Assembly (NCBI RefSeq): GCF_003387075.1
Contig: NZ_QUMQ01000001.1
Location: forward strand, 558,001-622,000
Direction of reading: 5' to 3'
Length of the DNA stretch: 64,000 nt
DNA from: Asanoa ferruginea
GTDB lineage: Bacteria > Actinomycetota > Actinomycetes > Mycobacteriales > Micromonosporaceae
The notes under the pieces were generated by a model. That model did no database searches and was not told the DNA's origin. It saw nothing but the letters and a program-made list of their open reading frames with translations. The position numbers and the translations under genes are program-made. Positions 26,101-35,327 of this stretch are shown here, one piece after another (position 1 is the first letter of the stretch; each line of letters begins with the position of its first letter).

Positions 26101-26582
26101 GCCGCCACCGCCCCGTACTGTCCACTGTGGTAGAGCAGCGGGCGCCGGCTCTCGTCGTGTTGGCCGTCGAGCGGTTCGGCCAGCACGATCGCGTGGTCGC
26201 CGGCGGTGACCCGGTCGGTCACCCGGCACAGCAGCCACGCGACCGGCGAGGCCAGCAGGGGCACGCCGTGTGGGCCGAGGCGCCAGTCGGTGTGCGCGGC
26301 GAAGCGATCGATGCCGCTGGTCGCGAACGTTCGCGCGATCTCCTGCTGCCGTTCGTCGAGCAGGTGGACGCCGACGTGCGAGGCCTGCTCCAGCGTCGGC
26401 CAGCTCGACGAGCCCCGGTCGAGGCAGAACGAGATGAGCGGCGGGCGCAGCGAGACCGAGGTGAACGAGGTCGCGGTGAAGCCGACCGGTGGGGAGCCGG
26501 GCGCCGTGACCACCGTGACGGTCGCGGCCTGCCGGCGCAGCAACGTGCGGAAGGAATCCGTACCCAATGTCGATGTCGTCAC
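26097..26582 (-). CDS. Flavin reductase domain (HpaC/DszD-like) protein
   Basis: A 161-residue split-barrel flavin reductase: FRTLLRRQAATVTVVTAPGSPPVGFTATSFTSVSLRPPLISFCLDRGSSS is the standard opening, and GDHAIVLAEPLDG the closing strand. It passes reduced FMN/FAD to partner oxygenases. I chose GTG 26582 because it overlaps the upstream stop as GTGA; the frame extends further without homology. A second flavin reductase in the same operon (25579) suggests separate partners or cofactors. Confidence 0.87.
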   Translation of the reverse strand: MTTSTLGTDSFRTLLRRQAATVTVVTAPGSPPVGFTATSFTSVSLRPPLISFCLDRGSSSWPTLEQASHVGVHLLDERQQEIARTFATSGIDRFAAHTDWRLGPHGVPLLASPVAWLLCRVTDRVTAGDHAIVLAEPLDGQHDESRRPLLYHSGQYGAVAA

Positions 26583-27331
26583 CACGTGCTCGTTTCCGTC
26601 TCGACGATGGGCGCCAGCCGCGGCGTGCCGCGCAGCGCCTCCAGGAACGTGACGATGTGTGCGGCCACCGACCGGTGCGACAGGTCGTTGAGCACGTCGT
26701 GGTGCGCGCCCCGCACGGTCGTCAACCGCACCGACGGGAGCGCCTTGGCCAACCGGCTCAGCGCCGCCCGGTCGGCCAGCGGGTCGGCGTCGCCGACCAG
26801 CAGCAGGTGCGGCGGCTCGGCGGTGCTGCCATAAGCGGCGTCGAGCAACGCGGCCGGCACGGCCGTGGCGAACGTGCCCGGCCGGATCGCCGCGTCGTCG
26901 GTGAGCACACCGCGATGGACCGGGCAGTGGGTACGCGCGTCGAGCTCCTCGTCCCACTCCAGCGCGTGTGCGTCGTAGCCGGGCAGGCCGGCGAGCACGA
27001 CCGCGTCCGGCCACCACGGCGCCAACGGCTGCGGCCTCGCGACGAGCGCGCCGATCGCGGCCGCCCCCGTGTCGGCGCCGATCAGCACCAGCGGTGCCGC
27101 CCGGTCCTCGATGCCCGCGACAGCGGAGGCCAGCGACTCTTCGAAGGCCGGCAACGAACCGTCGAAGGCCGGCAGCACCCGGACCCGGTAGGCGTCGGCG
27201 GCCAGCCGGCTGCCGAAGCGGGTGTAGCTGTCCGGCGTCTCGCCGCGCCCGGCGACGACCAGAACGGTGCCCCGGACGCGCAACCCCGGCGGAGGAGCGA
27301 AGTCGCGTTCAGACCGCAGCGGTGAGCTCAT
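26579..27331 (-). CDS. Alpha/beta hydrolase-fold protein with GxDxG elbow
   Basis: A 250-residue alpha/beta hydrolase-like protein. The strand-turn-helix nucleophile position reads IGADTGAAA (D87) instead of the usual Gly-x-Ser-x-Gly, as in Asp-nucleophile haloalkane dehalogenases and epoxide hydrolases. GDADPLADRAAL and VRGAHHDVLN provide the expected acid and His regions. ATG 27331 overlaps the upstream FAD monooxygenase end by 23 bases. It may cleave the product of the operon's oxygenases, which is an inference from context. Confidence 0.78.
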   Translation of the reverse strand: MSSPLRSERDFAPPPGLRVRGTVLVVAGRGETPDSYTRFGSRLAADAYRVRVLPAFDGSLPAFEESLASAVAGIEDRAAPLVLIGADTGAAAIGALVARPQPLAPWWPDAVVLAGLPGYDAHALEWDEELDARTHCPVHRGVLTDDAAIRPGTFATAVPAALLDAAYGSTAEPPHLLLVGDADPLADRAALSRLAKALPSVRLTTVRGAHHDVLNDLSHRSVAAHIVTFLEALRGTPRLAPIVETETSTW

Positions 27332-28994
27332 GGCGGATCCCTTCCGTGGTCGAGGTGGTGTGGCCGAGGACGCGGTCGAGCACGGCGGCCGCGCCGCCGG
27401 CCGGGAGCGGGCCGCCGCGCCAGGCGACGTGTTGGTCGGGGCGGACGAGCACGGTGTCGGCGCCGTAGAGGGCACGTACGGACTCGTCGACGAGGTGCAC
27501 CACCGTGAACGGCAGGGCCCGGTCGGCCGCCGCGGCGGCGAAGGCCTTTTCCACCGCGCGGTCGCCGGTGAAGACCAGCAGCGCGAGGTCGTTGCCGAGC
27601 CGGTCGTAGAGCGTGTCGCCCCACGGGTCGACGTATCCGTCCGGCGCCCGGTGGCCGGGCCGGGGATCGTCCTCGTAATGGTCGGGCTGCCAGGGCGCCT
27701 CCCCGGCGAGGTGCTCGTACCAGATGATCCCGGACGCGTCGTAGCGCTCGTCGAACGTCACGCCGGGCGCTTCGCCGCCTTCGCCATCCAGCAGAGCGCG
27801 GATCCGGTCGCGGCGCTCCTCGGCCGCCGGCGTCTCGTCGGCATCGTCGGGCACCCCGATCCGGCGGATCTCGGCGAGCCGTTCGCGGCCGCGGCGGGCC
27901 CGGTCGAGGGCGTGGTCGGCGACCCGCCAGTTGTGCGGGCGGCGCTCGTCGTCGTAGGAGTCGAGCAGCGCGTCGGCGCCGTGCCCGGCCAGCACCGCGG
28001 CGAGCTTCCAGCCGAGGTTGACCACGTCGCCGAAGCCCTCGCCGAGGTTGCCGCCCGGGGTGCGCACGTGCGCGGCGTCGCCGGCCAGCAGCACCCGGCC
28101 TTTCCGGAACGTCGACGCGATCCGGGTGGCCTGGTAGTAGGTCGTCGACGACGCGAGTTCGAGGTCGAGGTCGAACCCGAACGCGGCCCGGGCGACGGCC
28201 AGCAGTTCGTGCTCGGGCGGGTCGGCGTCCAGCGGGTAGGGACCGGCGTAGACCCGCCACTCGCGGGTGCTGATGGCCGCGAGGAAACCCGACGCGTGCT
28301 GGTTGAACACGATGTTGGTGCCGCTCGGCGCCGGGCCGGCCCGCTCGAAGCCCGCGCCGGTGCGCACCACCAGCCGGAACATCTTCTCGTCGGCGTAGCC
28401 GCCCTCGCGGTCGATGCCGGCGAGCCGGCGCACGGTGCTGCTGCCGCCGTCGGCGCTGATCACGTAGCGCGACCGGATCACCCGGGTGGTGGCGCCGACC
28501 ACCGTCGTCTCGACGCCGTCGCCGGTCTCCCGCAGGGCCTCGACCCGCCACCCGCCGGCGACGGTGACCCCACGGTCGGCCAGGTGGTCGAGGAACGCCT
28601 GCTGCAACGCTGTCTGCGGCCGCCGGATCGGCGCCGCCAGCGAGTGCCGGCCCGCCCCCGGCTCGGCGAACGCCCGCCGCTGGCGGGACACCAGGTCGTG
28701 CCCGATCAGCGAGGTCGCCACCCGGATGCCGCGGTTCCACTCGGGCGGGAAGGTCCAGCCGTCGCGGATCCGCTGGAGCACGCCCCAGCGGCGGAAGTGC
28801 TCGACCACCCGGGGCGAGTGGCCCATCGCGCCGGCCCGCACCAGGGCGGCCGAGGTGCCGCGGTCGACGACGGCCACGTCGACACCGCGGCCGGCCAACT
28901 CGATCGCGGCGGACAGGCCGACCGGGCCGGCCCCGACGACCAGCACGTCGACCTCGTCGGGCGGGGTGGCGACGGGAAAACGCACGTCGCTCAT
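27309..28994 (-). CDS. Class A FAD-dependent monooxygenase (PHBH/MhpA-like)
   Basis: A 561-residue flavoprotein hydroxylase: GAGPVGLSAAIEL binds the FAD ADP moiety, a DG motif follows in VISADGGSSTVRRLAG, and GRVLLAGDAAHVRTPGGNLGEGFGD is the second FAD motif. The C-terminal thioredoxin-like domain (VHLVDESVRALYGADTVLVRPDQHVAWRG) is typical of the phenol/MhpA branch. It needs NAD(P)H and O2 to hydroxylate an aromatic or related substrate. Its start overlaps the LLM gene by four bases. Confidence 0.9.
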   Translation of the reverse strand: MSDVRFPVATPPDEVDVLVVGAGPVGLSAAIELAGRGVDVAVVDRGTSAALVRAGAMGHSPRVVEHFRRWGVLQRIRDGWTFPPEWNRGIRVATSLIGHDLVSRQRRAFAEPGAGRHSLAAPIRRPQTALQQAFLDHLADRGVTVAGGWRVEALRETGDGVETTVVGATTRVIRSRYVISADGGSSTVRRLAGIDREGGYADEKMFRLVVRTGAGFERAGPAPSGTNIVFNQHASGFLAAISTREWRVYAGPYPLDADPPEHELLAVARAAFGFDLDLELASSTTYYQATRIASTFRKGRVLLAGDAAHVRTPGGNLGEGFGDVVNLGWKLAAVLAGHGADALLDSYDDERRPHNWRVADHALDRARRGRERLAEIRRIGVPDDADETPAAEERRDRIRALLDGEGGEAPGVTFDERYDASGIIWYEHLAGEAPWQPDHYEDDPRPGHRAPDGYVDPWGDTLYDRLGNDLALLVFTGDRAVEKAFAAAAADRALPFTVVHLVDESVRALYGADTVLVRPDQHVAWRGGPLPAGGAAAVLDRVLGHTTSTTEGIRHELTAAV

Positions 28995-30325
28995 CGGACC
29001 GCCTCCGCCACGGTCCAGCGGTTCGCCGGAATCGGCAGGCCGAGGTTGCCGCGCAGGGTCTCGGCCTCGTACTCGGTGCGGAACAGGCCGCGGGCCCGCA
29101 GGATCGGCACCACGTCGGCGACGAACCGATCGAGATCTTCATGGGTACGGAAGCCCAGGTTGAGCCCGTCGAAGGTGCCGGCGGCGAACCAACCCTCGAT
29201 GGTCTCGGCGACCGTGCGCGGATCGCCGGTGAACGGCGACGGCTGGTAGTCGGTGAAGGCCAGCACCGTCTCGCGCAGCGTGAGCTTCTCCTCCTTGGCC
29301 CGGCGGATGACCTCGGCGCCCCGGGTACGCCCGCCCCGCTCGGCCAGGTCGGCGACGTCCGGGAACGGCGCGTCGAGGTCGTGCTGTGCGAAGTCGTAGG
29401 CGCCGAAGGCCCGCCCGAACGCGGCGAGCTTGCGCGGGAAGTCGTTGTCGCTGTCGAAGATCTCGCGGGAGAGCCGGTGCGCCTCGGCGTCGGTGCCGGC
29501 GATCACCGGCGCGGCGCCGAGGAAGATCAGCACGTGGTCGGGGTCGCGGCCGACCGCGGCGGTGCGCCGCTTGATGTCGGCGTAATAGTCGCGGGTCTGC
29601 TCCAGCGAGCCACCCGGCGCGTAGATGCCCTCGGCGACGTGCGCGGCCAGGTTGCGGCCCTCCTCGGAGACGCCGGCCTGGAAGATCACCGGCTGGCCCT
29701 GCGGCGAGCGGGAGATGTTGAGCGGCCCGGCGACCTTGAAATGCTCACCCTCGTGGTCGAGGGCGTGCAGCTTGGCCGGGTCGACGAACAGGTCCCGCTC
29801 GACGTCGGCGGGGAACGCGTCGTCTTCGTAGGAGTCCCACAGGCCGCGTACGACCGTGACGTGCTCGAGCGCGCGGCCGTAGCGGGTGGCGTAGTCGAGG
29901 TGCTCGTCGAGGCCGTAGTTGCGGGACGTGCCGGAGTCGAGGCTGGTGACCACGTTCCAGCCGGCCCGGCCGCGGCTGATGTGGTCGAGGGAGGCGAACC
30001 GGCGGGCCACGTTGAACGGCGAGTTGTAGGTCGAGCTGAGCGTGCCGACCAGGCCGATGTGTCGGGTGTGGACGGCGACCGCCGACAGCAGCGTCAGCGG
30101 CTCCAGCCGGTTGAGATAGTGCGGGGGATAGGTCGCGTTGATGAACTGACTGTCCACAATAAACAGTGCGTCGAACTTCGCGTGCTCGGCGGCCTTGGCC
30201 TGGGCGATATACCAGTCGATGTCGATGCTGGCGTTCTTCGGGACGCGCGGGTCCTTCCACAGGTTGTGCTGGCCGGGGCCGCCGACCCCGTACGCGCGCA
30301 GAGCGAGTTTGATCTGACGGGTCAT
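28991..30325 (-). CDS. LLM-class FMNH2-dependent monooxygenase (NtaA/SnaA/DszA family)
   Basis: A 444-residue bacterial luciferase-like TIM-barrel monooxygenase of the NtaA/DszA type: VGGPGQHNLW at the start, DALFIVDSQF, RLEPLTLLSAVAVHTRHIGLVGTLSSTYNSPFNVARRFASLDHISRGRAGWNVVTS, and SPQGQPVIFQAG. These enzymes use FMNH2 from a separate reductase to oxidise C-S or C-N bonds. It is a paralogue of the first gene of the operon (35328-36668); both share the motif order and a C-terminal LRGNLGLPIP. Four-base overlaps at both ends. Confidence 0.92.
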   Translation of the reverse strand: MTRQIKLALRAYGVGGPGQHNLWKDPRVPKNASIDIDWYIAQAKAAEHAKFDALFIVDSQFINATYPPHYLNRLEPLTLLSAVAVHTRHIGLVGTLSSTYNSPFNVARRFASLDHISRGRAGWNVVTSLDSGTSRNYGLDEHLDYATRYGRALEHVTVVRGLWDSYEDDAFPADVERDLFVDPAKLHALDHEGEHFKVAGPLNISRSPQGQPVIFQAGVSEEGRNLAAHVAEGIYAPGGSLEQTRDYYADIKRRTAAVGRDPDHVLIFLGAAPVIAGTDAEAHRLSREIFDSDNDFPRKLAAFGRAFGAYDFAQHDLDAPFPDVADLAERGGRTRGAEVIRRAKEEKLTLRETVLAFTDYQPSPFTGDPRTVAETIEGWFAAGTFDGLNLGFRTHEDLDRFVADVVPILRARGLFRTEYEAETLRGNLGLPIPANRWTVAEAVR

Positions 30326-31164
30326 GCTGGTCCTCCGCTGGTGCGTAGCAGTTCGCGCAGCTCCTCGCGCTGGGCCCGGTCGGCCCGGGCGGAGCGCAGC
30401 GTCGGCGCGGAGCCGACGAGCAGGCGGGTGTAGGCGTGCCGCGGCGTGTTGACGACGGCGCGGGCCGGGCCGTCTTCGACGATCCGGCCCTGGTAGAGCA
30501 CGGCGATGCGATCGGCGATCCCGGCGACGGAGCCGAGGTCGTGGGAGATGAAGACGAGCGCGGTGCCGGCGTCGCGCAGCTCCTTGAGGAACTCGAGCGC
30601 CAGCACCCGGTTGGCGGCGTCGAGGGCGCTCACGGGTTCGTCGAGGATGACCACCCGAGGGTTGGTGACCAGCGCCCGCGCGATCGTCACCCGCTGCCGC
30701 TGGCCGCCGGAGAGCTCACCGGGCAGCCGGCTCAGCAGCTCTTCGTCGAGGCCGACGCGGGCGACACACGACCGGATCCGCTCGGCGGCTTCGCGCAGCG
30801 GTCGGCCCTGGATCAGCAGCGGTTCGACCAGCGAGTTTTCGACGGTGAGGTCGGGGTCGAGGCTGCGCAGCGGGTCCTGGAACACATACTGGACCACCCC
30901 GCGGCGGCGCAGCGCCCGCCACTGCCGCCCACGGAAACCGGTGACCTCCTCGCCCGCGACGACGATCCGGCCCGCGGACGGGCGAACCAGTCCCACCACG
31001 GCGCGGGCGAACGTCGACTTGCCCGATCCGGTCTCGCCGATCACGCCGACGGTCTCGCCCGGTGCCACCGACAGGTTGACCCGACGCAGCGCGTGCAGGC
31101 GGCCCTGCCGGCGGCGGTAGTGCACGTCGAGGTCGGTCACCTCCAACACCGGCTCAGGCGACAT
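30322..31164 (-). CDS. ABC transporter ATP-binding protein (OppF/DppF type)
   Basis: A 280-residue ABC ATPase: Walker A GETGSGKST, Q-loop VFQDPLRSLDP, signature LSGGQRQRV, Walker B VVILDEP and switch His in FISHD. It is the second ATPase of a peptide/nickel-type importer and drives uptake together with the gene at 31154. I chose ATG 31164, overlapping that gene by 11 bases. The C-terminal NTPRHAYTRLLVGSAP is typical of Opp/Dpp ATPases. Confidence 0.92.
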   Translation of the reverse strand: MSPEPVLEVTDLDVHYRRRQGRLHALRRVNLSVAPGETVGVIGETGSGKSTFARAVVGLVRPSAGRIVVAGEEVTGFRGRQWRALRRRGVVQYVFQDPLRSLDPDLTVENSLVEPLLIQGRPLREAAERIRSCVARVGLDEELLSRLPGELSGGQRQRVTIARALVTNPRVVILDEPVSALDAANRVLALEFLKELRDAGTALVFISHDLGSVAGIADRIAVLYQGRIVEDGPARAVVNTPRHAYTRLLVGSAPTLRSARADRAQREELRELLRTSGGPA

Positions 31165-31969
31165 GGGCCAGCTCCCTGACCTGATCGAGCCCGTATCGCG
31201 CATGCTCGGCGATCAGCAGCTTGGTGTATTCGTGCCGCGGCTCGTAGAGGATCCGCTCCACCGGGCCCTGCTCGACCGTCTCGCCGGCCCGCAGCACCAG
31301 CACCTCGTCGCAGAGCTGCGCGACGACGGCCAGGTCGTGTGACACGACGACGAGCGCCAGCCCGGTGCGCTCCTGGAGCTCGGCGAGCAGGTCGAGGATC
31401 TCGGCCTGGACGGTGACGTCGAGGGCGGTGGTCGCCTCGTCGGCGATCAGCACCCGCGGGTCGGCCGCGATCGCCGTGGCGATCAGGACCCGCTGCAACA
31501 TCCCGCCCGACAGCTCGTGCGGGTATTGCTGGTAGATCACATCGGGGTCGCGCAGCCGCACCGCGTCGAGCAGTTCGACCGCCCGGCGTTTGGCCGCGCG
31601 CCGGGCGAGGCCCTTCTTGACCCGCACCACCTCGGCGATCTGGTTGCCCACCTTGAGCGACGGGTTGAGATAGGAAGCGGGGTCCTGGAACACGGCGCTG
31701 ACGGTGGAGCCGCGCAGCGCGGTCCACTCCTTGCGGCCCAGCCCGGCGACGTCGCGCCCGTCGACCTCGATCGAGCCGCCGGCCACGGTGAAGTGCTCCG
31801 GCAGGATGCCCAGCACGGCGCGGCAGGTCAGCGTCTTGCCGCTGCCCGACTCCCCCACGATGCCGACGGCCTTGCCCGGGGTCAGCTCGAACGAGACGCC
31901 GCCGACGACGTCGCGGCCGGAAACCCCATTGTGGATGGTGACATCTCGCAGTGACAGCAGCGTCATCAT
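31154..31969 (-). CDS. ABC transporter ATP-binding protein (OppD/DppD type)
   Basis: A 271-residue ABC ATPase: Walker A GESGSGKT, FQDPASYLNP, signature LSGGMLQRV, Walker B VLIADEATTALD and VVSHD. The tail YEPRHEYTKLLIAEH is the OppD/DppD family end. ATG 31969 overlaps the permease stop (ATGA). It pairs with the following ATPase as the motor of the importer. Confidence 0.92.
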   Translation of the reverse strand: MMTLLSLRDVTIHNGVSGRDVVGGVSFELTPGKAVGIVGESGSGKTLTCRAVLGILPEHFTVAGGSIEVDGRDVAGLGRKEWTALRGSTVSAVFQDPASYLNPSLKVGNQIAEVVRVKKGLARRAAKRRAVELLDAVRLRDPDVIYQQYPHELSGGMLQRVLIATAIAADPRVLIADEATTALDVTVQAEILDLLAELQERTGLALVVVSHDLAVVAQLCDEVLVLRAGETVEQGPVERILYEPRHEYTKLLIAEHARYGLDQVRELAHVA

Positions 31970-32829
31970 GCCTCCCTCGCCGCGGCAGCGCGGACCTTGC
32001 GGTTGTTGAGCAGCGCCCGGCCGGCCTCGCCGGTGACATCGCGGATCGCGTCGGCGAGCAGGTTGCAGGCCCACACCGTCGCCATGATCAGCGCGGTCGG
32101 GATCAGCGGCGCCCACGGCTGGAAGCTCAGATAGCCCAGCTCGGCGGCCAGCACGCCACCCCAGGTCGGTGCCGGCGGCTGCACGCCGATGCCGAGGAAT
32201 GTCAGGCTGGACACCACGACGAAGCCGACGCCGGTGGTGTTGGCCAGCGCGACCGCGATCGGCGGCAGCACCTTGACCCAGACGTGCCTGCGCACCACCC
32301 AGCCGACCGACGCGCCGGCCACGATCGCCGCCTCCACGTAGGGCGACCGGGCGACCGAGAGAGTGGCGGCCCGGGCGACCCGGTAGAACAGCGGGGAGAC
32401 CATGATGCCGACCACGAACATGGCCTGCGGGATGCCGTTGCCGAGCAGGGCGGTCACCGCGACGGCGAACACCAGGAACGGTAGGGCGATCAGGGTGTCG
32501 GCGAGCCGCAGCGTGACCCACTCGAACGGGCGGCCGAGGTAGACCGAGAGAATGCCCGGCACCACCCCGACCACCAGGGCGATGAGCGCGACCTGCACGG
32601 CGCCGAGCACGCTGACCCGGGAGCCATCGAGCAGCCGGCTGAGCACGTCGCGGCCGAGATAGTCGGTGCCGAGCAGGTGCGCCGTCGACGGCGACGCGAG
32701 GATGTCGGTGCCGCCCTCGAGCGGGTCGTGCGGTGCGATGATCGGCCCGAGCACCGCGAGCAGCGCGACCGCGACGAGGATGCCGAACGCGATGCGGCCC
32801 GAGGTCAGGCCCAGGATCCGGCGGACCAC
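31966..32829 (-). CDS. ABC transporter permease (OppC/DppC type)
   Basis: A 287-residue inner-membrane permease with about six helices. LLGTDYLGRDVLSRLLDGSRVSV is the OppC/DppC signature after the first periplasmic loop, and the EAA-type loop reads YVEAAIVAGASVGWVVRRHVWVKVLPP. GTG 32829 lies one base after the upstream permease stop. It forms the channel with the gene at 32831. Confidence 0.92.
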   Translation of the reverse strand: MVRRILGLTSGRIAFGILVAVALLAVLGPIIAPHDPLEGGTDILASPSTAHLLGTDYLGRDVLSRLLDGSRVSVLGAVQVALIALVVGVVPGILSVYLGRPFEWVTLRLADTLIALPFLVFAVAVTALLGNGIPQAMFVVGIMVSPLFYRVARAATLSVARSPYVEAAIVAGASVGWVVRRHVWVKVLPPIAVALANTTGVGFVVVSSLTFLGIGVQPPAPTWGGVLAAELGYLSFQPWAPLIPTALIMATVWACNLLADAIRDVTGEAGRALLNNRKVRAAAAREA

Positions 32830-32830
32830 G

Positions 32831-33799
32831 TCACACCCCTCTCGCCGAGGCCGGCGCGACCCGGGCCAGCACGAGGTTGACCACCAGGTTGAACGCGACG
32901 ACGAGCACGATCGAGACGACGAGTACGCCCTGCACGGCCGGCACGTCGCCGCGCTGGGCCGAGCCGGCGGCGAACTGGCCGAACCCCGGCATCCCGAAGA
33001 TCGCCTCGGTGACGACCGCGCCGCCGAGCAGGTTCGGGAACTTGAGGCCGAGCACCGCCAGCGCCGGCCCGATCCCGTTGCGCAGCACGTGCCGGAAGAA
33101 GATCCGGTGCGGGCCGAGACCGCGTACGACGGCGCCCGTCACATAGTTCTCCCGGTAGGCCGCCACCAGCCCGGCCCGGAGCTGGCGGGCGACGTCGGAG
33201 ATGGTGTCGAAGCTGAGCGCGATGGCCGGCAGCGTGATGTGTGCCAGCCAGACGCCGAGCCCCCGCTCCGCCGGCGAGTAGCCGGCGGAGGGGAACCAGC
33301 CGAGCCCGACCGCGAAGACGCCGACGAGCGCGATGCCGACCACGAACGACGGCATCACCGAGATGACCGTCATGAAGCCGGTGATCGCCCGGTCGACCCA
33401 GGTCGTGCGGCGCAGCGCCGCGAGGACGCCGAAGCCGAACCCGAACACCACGCCGATCAGCAGGGCCAGGGCGGCGACCGAGAGGCTGATCACCGCACCC
33501 TCGGCCAGCAGCCGGGAGATGTCCGCGCCGTTGTACCAGCTCGTGCCGAGGTTGCCGTGCAGCACGTCACCGAACCAGTCGAAATACTGGGTCAGGAACG
33601 GCCGGTCCAGGCCCCACTGGTGCTCGATCTGTGCGATCGCCTCCGGCGTGGCCGACTCGCCGAGCTGGAGGTTAGCCGGGCTGAGCCCGCTGAGGGCGCG
33701 CAGCGCGAACGTCACGAACGTCGCCACCAGGAAGACCGGCACGAAGATCGCGATCGACCGGCCGAGCACCCGCAGCGTGCCCCGCAACAGCCTGGTCAC
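32831..33799 (-). CDS. ABC transporter permease (OppB/DppB type)
   Basis: A 322-residue permease: first helix IAIFVPVFLVATFVTFALRAL, DRPFLTQYFDWFGDVLHGNLGTSW (the OppB/DppB domain), and the EAA loop YRENYVTGAVVRGLGPHRIFFRHVLRN. The GTG start overlaps the binding-protein stop as GTGA. Confidence 0.92.
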   Translation of the reverse strand: MTRLLRGTLRVLGRSIAIFVPVFLVATFVTFALRALSGLSPANLQLGESATPEAIAQIEHQWGLDRPFLTQYFDWFGDVLHGNLGTSWYNGADISRLLAEGAVISLSVAALALLIGVVFGFGFGVLAALRRTTWVDRAITGFMTVISVMPSFVVGIALVGVFAVGLGWFPSAGYSPAERGLGVWLAHITLPAIALSFDTISDVARQLRAGLVAAYRENYVTGAVVRGLGPHRIFFRHVLRNGIGPALAVLGLKFPNLLGGAVVTEAIFGMPGFGQFAAGSAQRGDVPAVQGVLVVSIVLVVAFNLVVNLVLARVAPASARGV

Positions 33800-35313
33800 G
33801 GCTCGACCTTCAGCCCGGCCCAGTGGATCTGGCCCGGAATCGGGGTGATGGCCGAGACCTTCTTCGTCTTCACGAAGATGTTGGGCTGCGAGTAGGTGAA
33901 CACCAGCGCCCTGCTCCGCAACCCGACGCGGGTGGCGGCCTGGAGGTTCTTCGCGTAGTCGGGCGAGTCCAGCGGCGTGCTGCGGGCCACCGCGACCGCT
34001 TCGGCGAAGCCCGCCGGCTCATACGGTGTGCTCAGGTTGAGCGGTCCGTTCGGTCCGAAGTGGGCGGTCAGGGTCTGCACGGGCGACTCGCGCCCGGTCG
34101 TGCCGTACACGGAAAGCGTCAGGTCCTTGGCGAAGAACGGCTTCTCCCAGTTGGGGTCGACCTTGATGGTGACGTCGATCCCGACCGCCTTGAGCTGCGA
34201 CTGCACGATCTCCGACGCGGTCGCGTAGGTGGCGCCCTGGATGACCAGGTCGAGCTTGATCTGGCCGGGTGCGTAGCCGGCCTCCGCCAGGAGCTGCTCG
34301 GCCTTATCCGGGTCGTAGGGGAAGAGGTTGGCGGACTGCTCGTCGTAGGCGACGTACCCCGGCGGGAACGGCTGGTCGGTGGCCTTGCCCTTGCCGAAGG
34401 TGACCTTGTCGACATACTCCTGCCGGTTGGTGGCGTAGCGGACCGCGTCGACGACCTTCGGGTTGGTGAACGGCGCCTTGTTGACGTTGATGCTGATGTT
34501 CGACGCGTTGAAGCCCGGCTGGTAGACGACGTCGAGCCCGGCCGCTTCCGCCGCCTTGATCTGCGCCGCGCCGAGGTTGGCGAAGTCGTAGGCGCCGGTC
34601 TTGAGCCCGGAGACGATCGTCGCGGCGTCCGGCGCCGGCTGGAGCTCGACCCGGTCGATGTGAATGTTGGCGGCGTCCCAGTAGTCGGGGTTCTTCTTCA
34701 GGTAGACGTGCGAGCCCGGCACGTTGTCGGTGACCACGAACGGGCCCGCGCCGACCGGCGACTGGTCGAGCTTCGCCGGGTCCTGTGCCGCCTTCGGGCT
34801 GGTGATCTGCGCGACCCGCTCCCCCAGCAGCAGCGGGATCTGGTAGTCGACCTGGGTGAGCGCGATGACCACGTCAACATCGCCCTGCGCGGTCACCGAC
34901 TTGATCGAGGTGAGGTCGCCGAAGAGCGCCGAGTTCTTCTGCGTCTTCGCTCGCTCCAGATAGGACTTGACCGCCGCGGCGTTCAGCGGCTCACCGTCGG
35001 AGAACTTCAGGTTGGGCCGCAGGTGGAAGGTCACCTGGTCGCCGGTGGCGTTGTAGTCCCACCCCTTCGCGAGGCTGGGCACCGCCTTGCCGGTCTCGTC
35101 GATCTCGGTGAGCGACGCGTACGCCAGCGACAGGATCCGGAACTGCGCCCCGCTGCCGCTGACCACCGGGTCCCAGTGCGCGGGCAGGGTCACCGCCCAG
35201 CGCAACGTCGACTCGCCCGCGGCGCCACCGCTCCCGCCGTCGCCGGCGCAACCGGCGAGACCCAGGGTGACGGCGGCGAGGGCAGCGGCCCATCGTTTCA
35301 GCTTCATCGTCAT
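33796..35313 (-). CDS. ABC transporter substrate-binding lipoprotein (SBP_bac_5 family)
   Basis: A 505-residue lipoprotein: signal MKLKRWAAALAAVTLGLAGC with lipobox LAGC, then a family-5 binding fold (LRWAVTLPAHWDPV, VTFHLRPNLKFSDGEPLNAAAVKSYLER, GAGPFVVTDNVPGSHVYLKKNPDYWD). Family members bind peptides, nickel chelates, opines or glutathione outside the membrane. ATG 35313 is preceded by aggaagg. It lies between the first LLM monooxygenase and the permeases, so its ligand is probably the substrate of those oxygenases. Confidence 0.92.
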   Translation of the reverse strand: MTMKLKRWAAALAAVTLGLAGCAGDGGSGGAAGESTLRWAVTLPAHWDPVVSGSGAQFRILSLAYASLTEIDETGKAVPSLAKGWDYNATGDQVTFHLRPNLKFSDGEPLNAAAVKSYLERAKTQKNSALFGDLTSIKSVTAQGDVDVVIALTQVDYQIPLLLGERVAQITSPKAAQDPAKLDQSPVGAGPFVVTDNVPGSHVYLKKNPDYWDAANIHIDRVELQPAPDAATIVSGLKTGAYDFANLGAAQIKAAEAAGLDVVYQPGFNASNISINVNKAPFTNPKVVDAVRYATNRQEYVDKVTFGKGKATDQPFPPGYVAYDEQSANLFPYDPDKAEQLLAEAGYAPGQIKLDLVIQGATYATASEIVQSQLKAVGIDVTIKVDPNWEKPFFAKDLTLSVYGTTGRESPVQTLTAHFGPNGPLNLSTPYEPAGFAEAVAVARSTPLDSPDYAKNLQAATRVGLRSRALVFTYSQPNIFVKTKKVSAITPIPGQIHWAGLKVEP

Positions 35314-35327
35314 GCCTTCCTGGGCAA

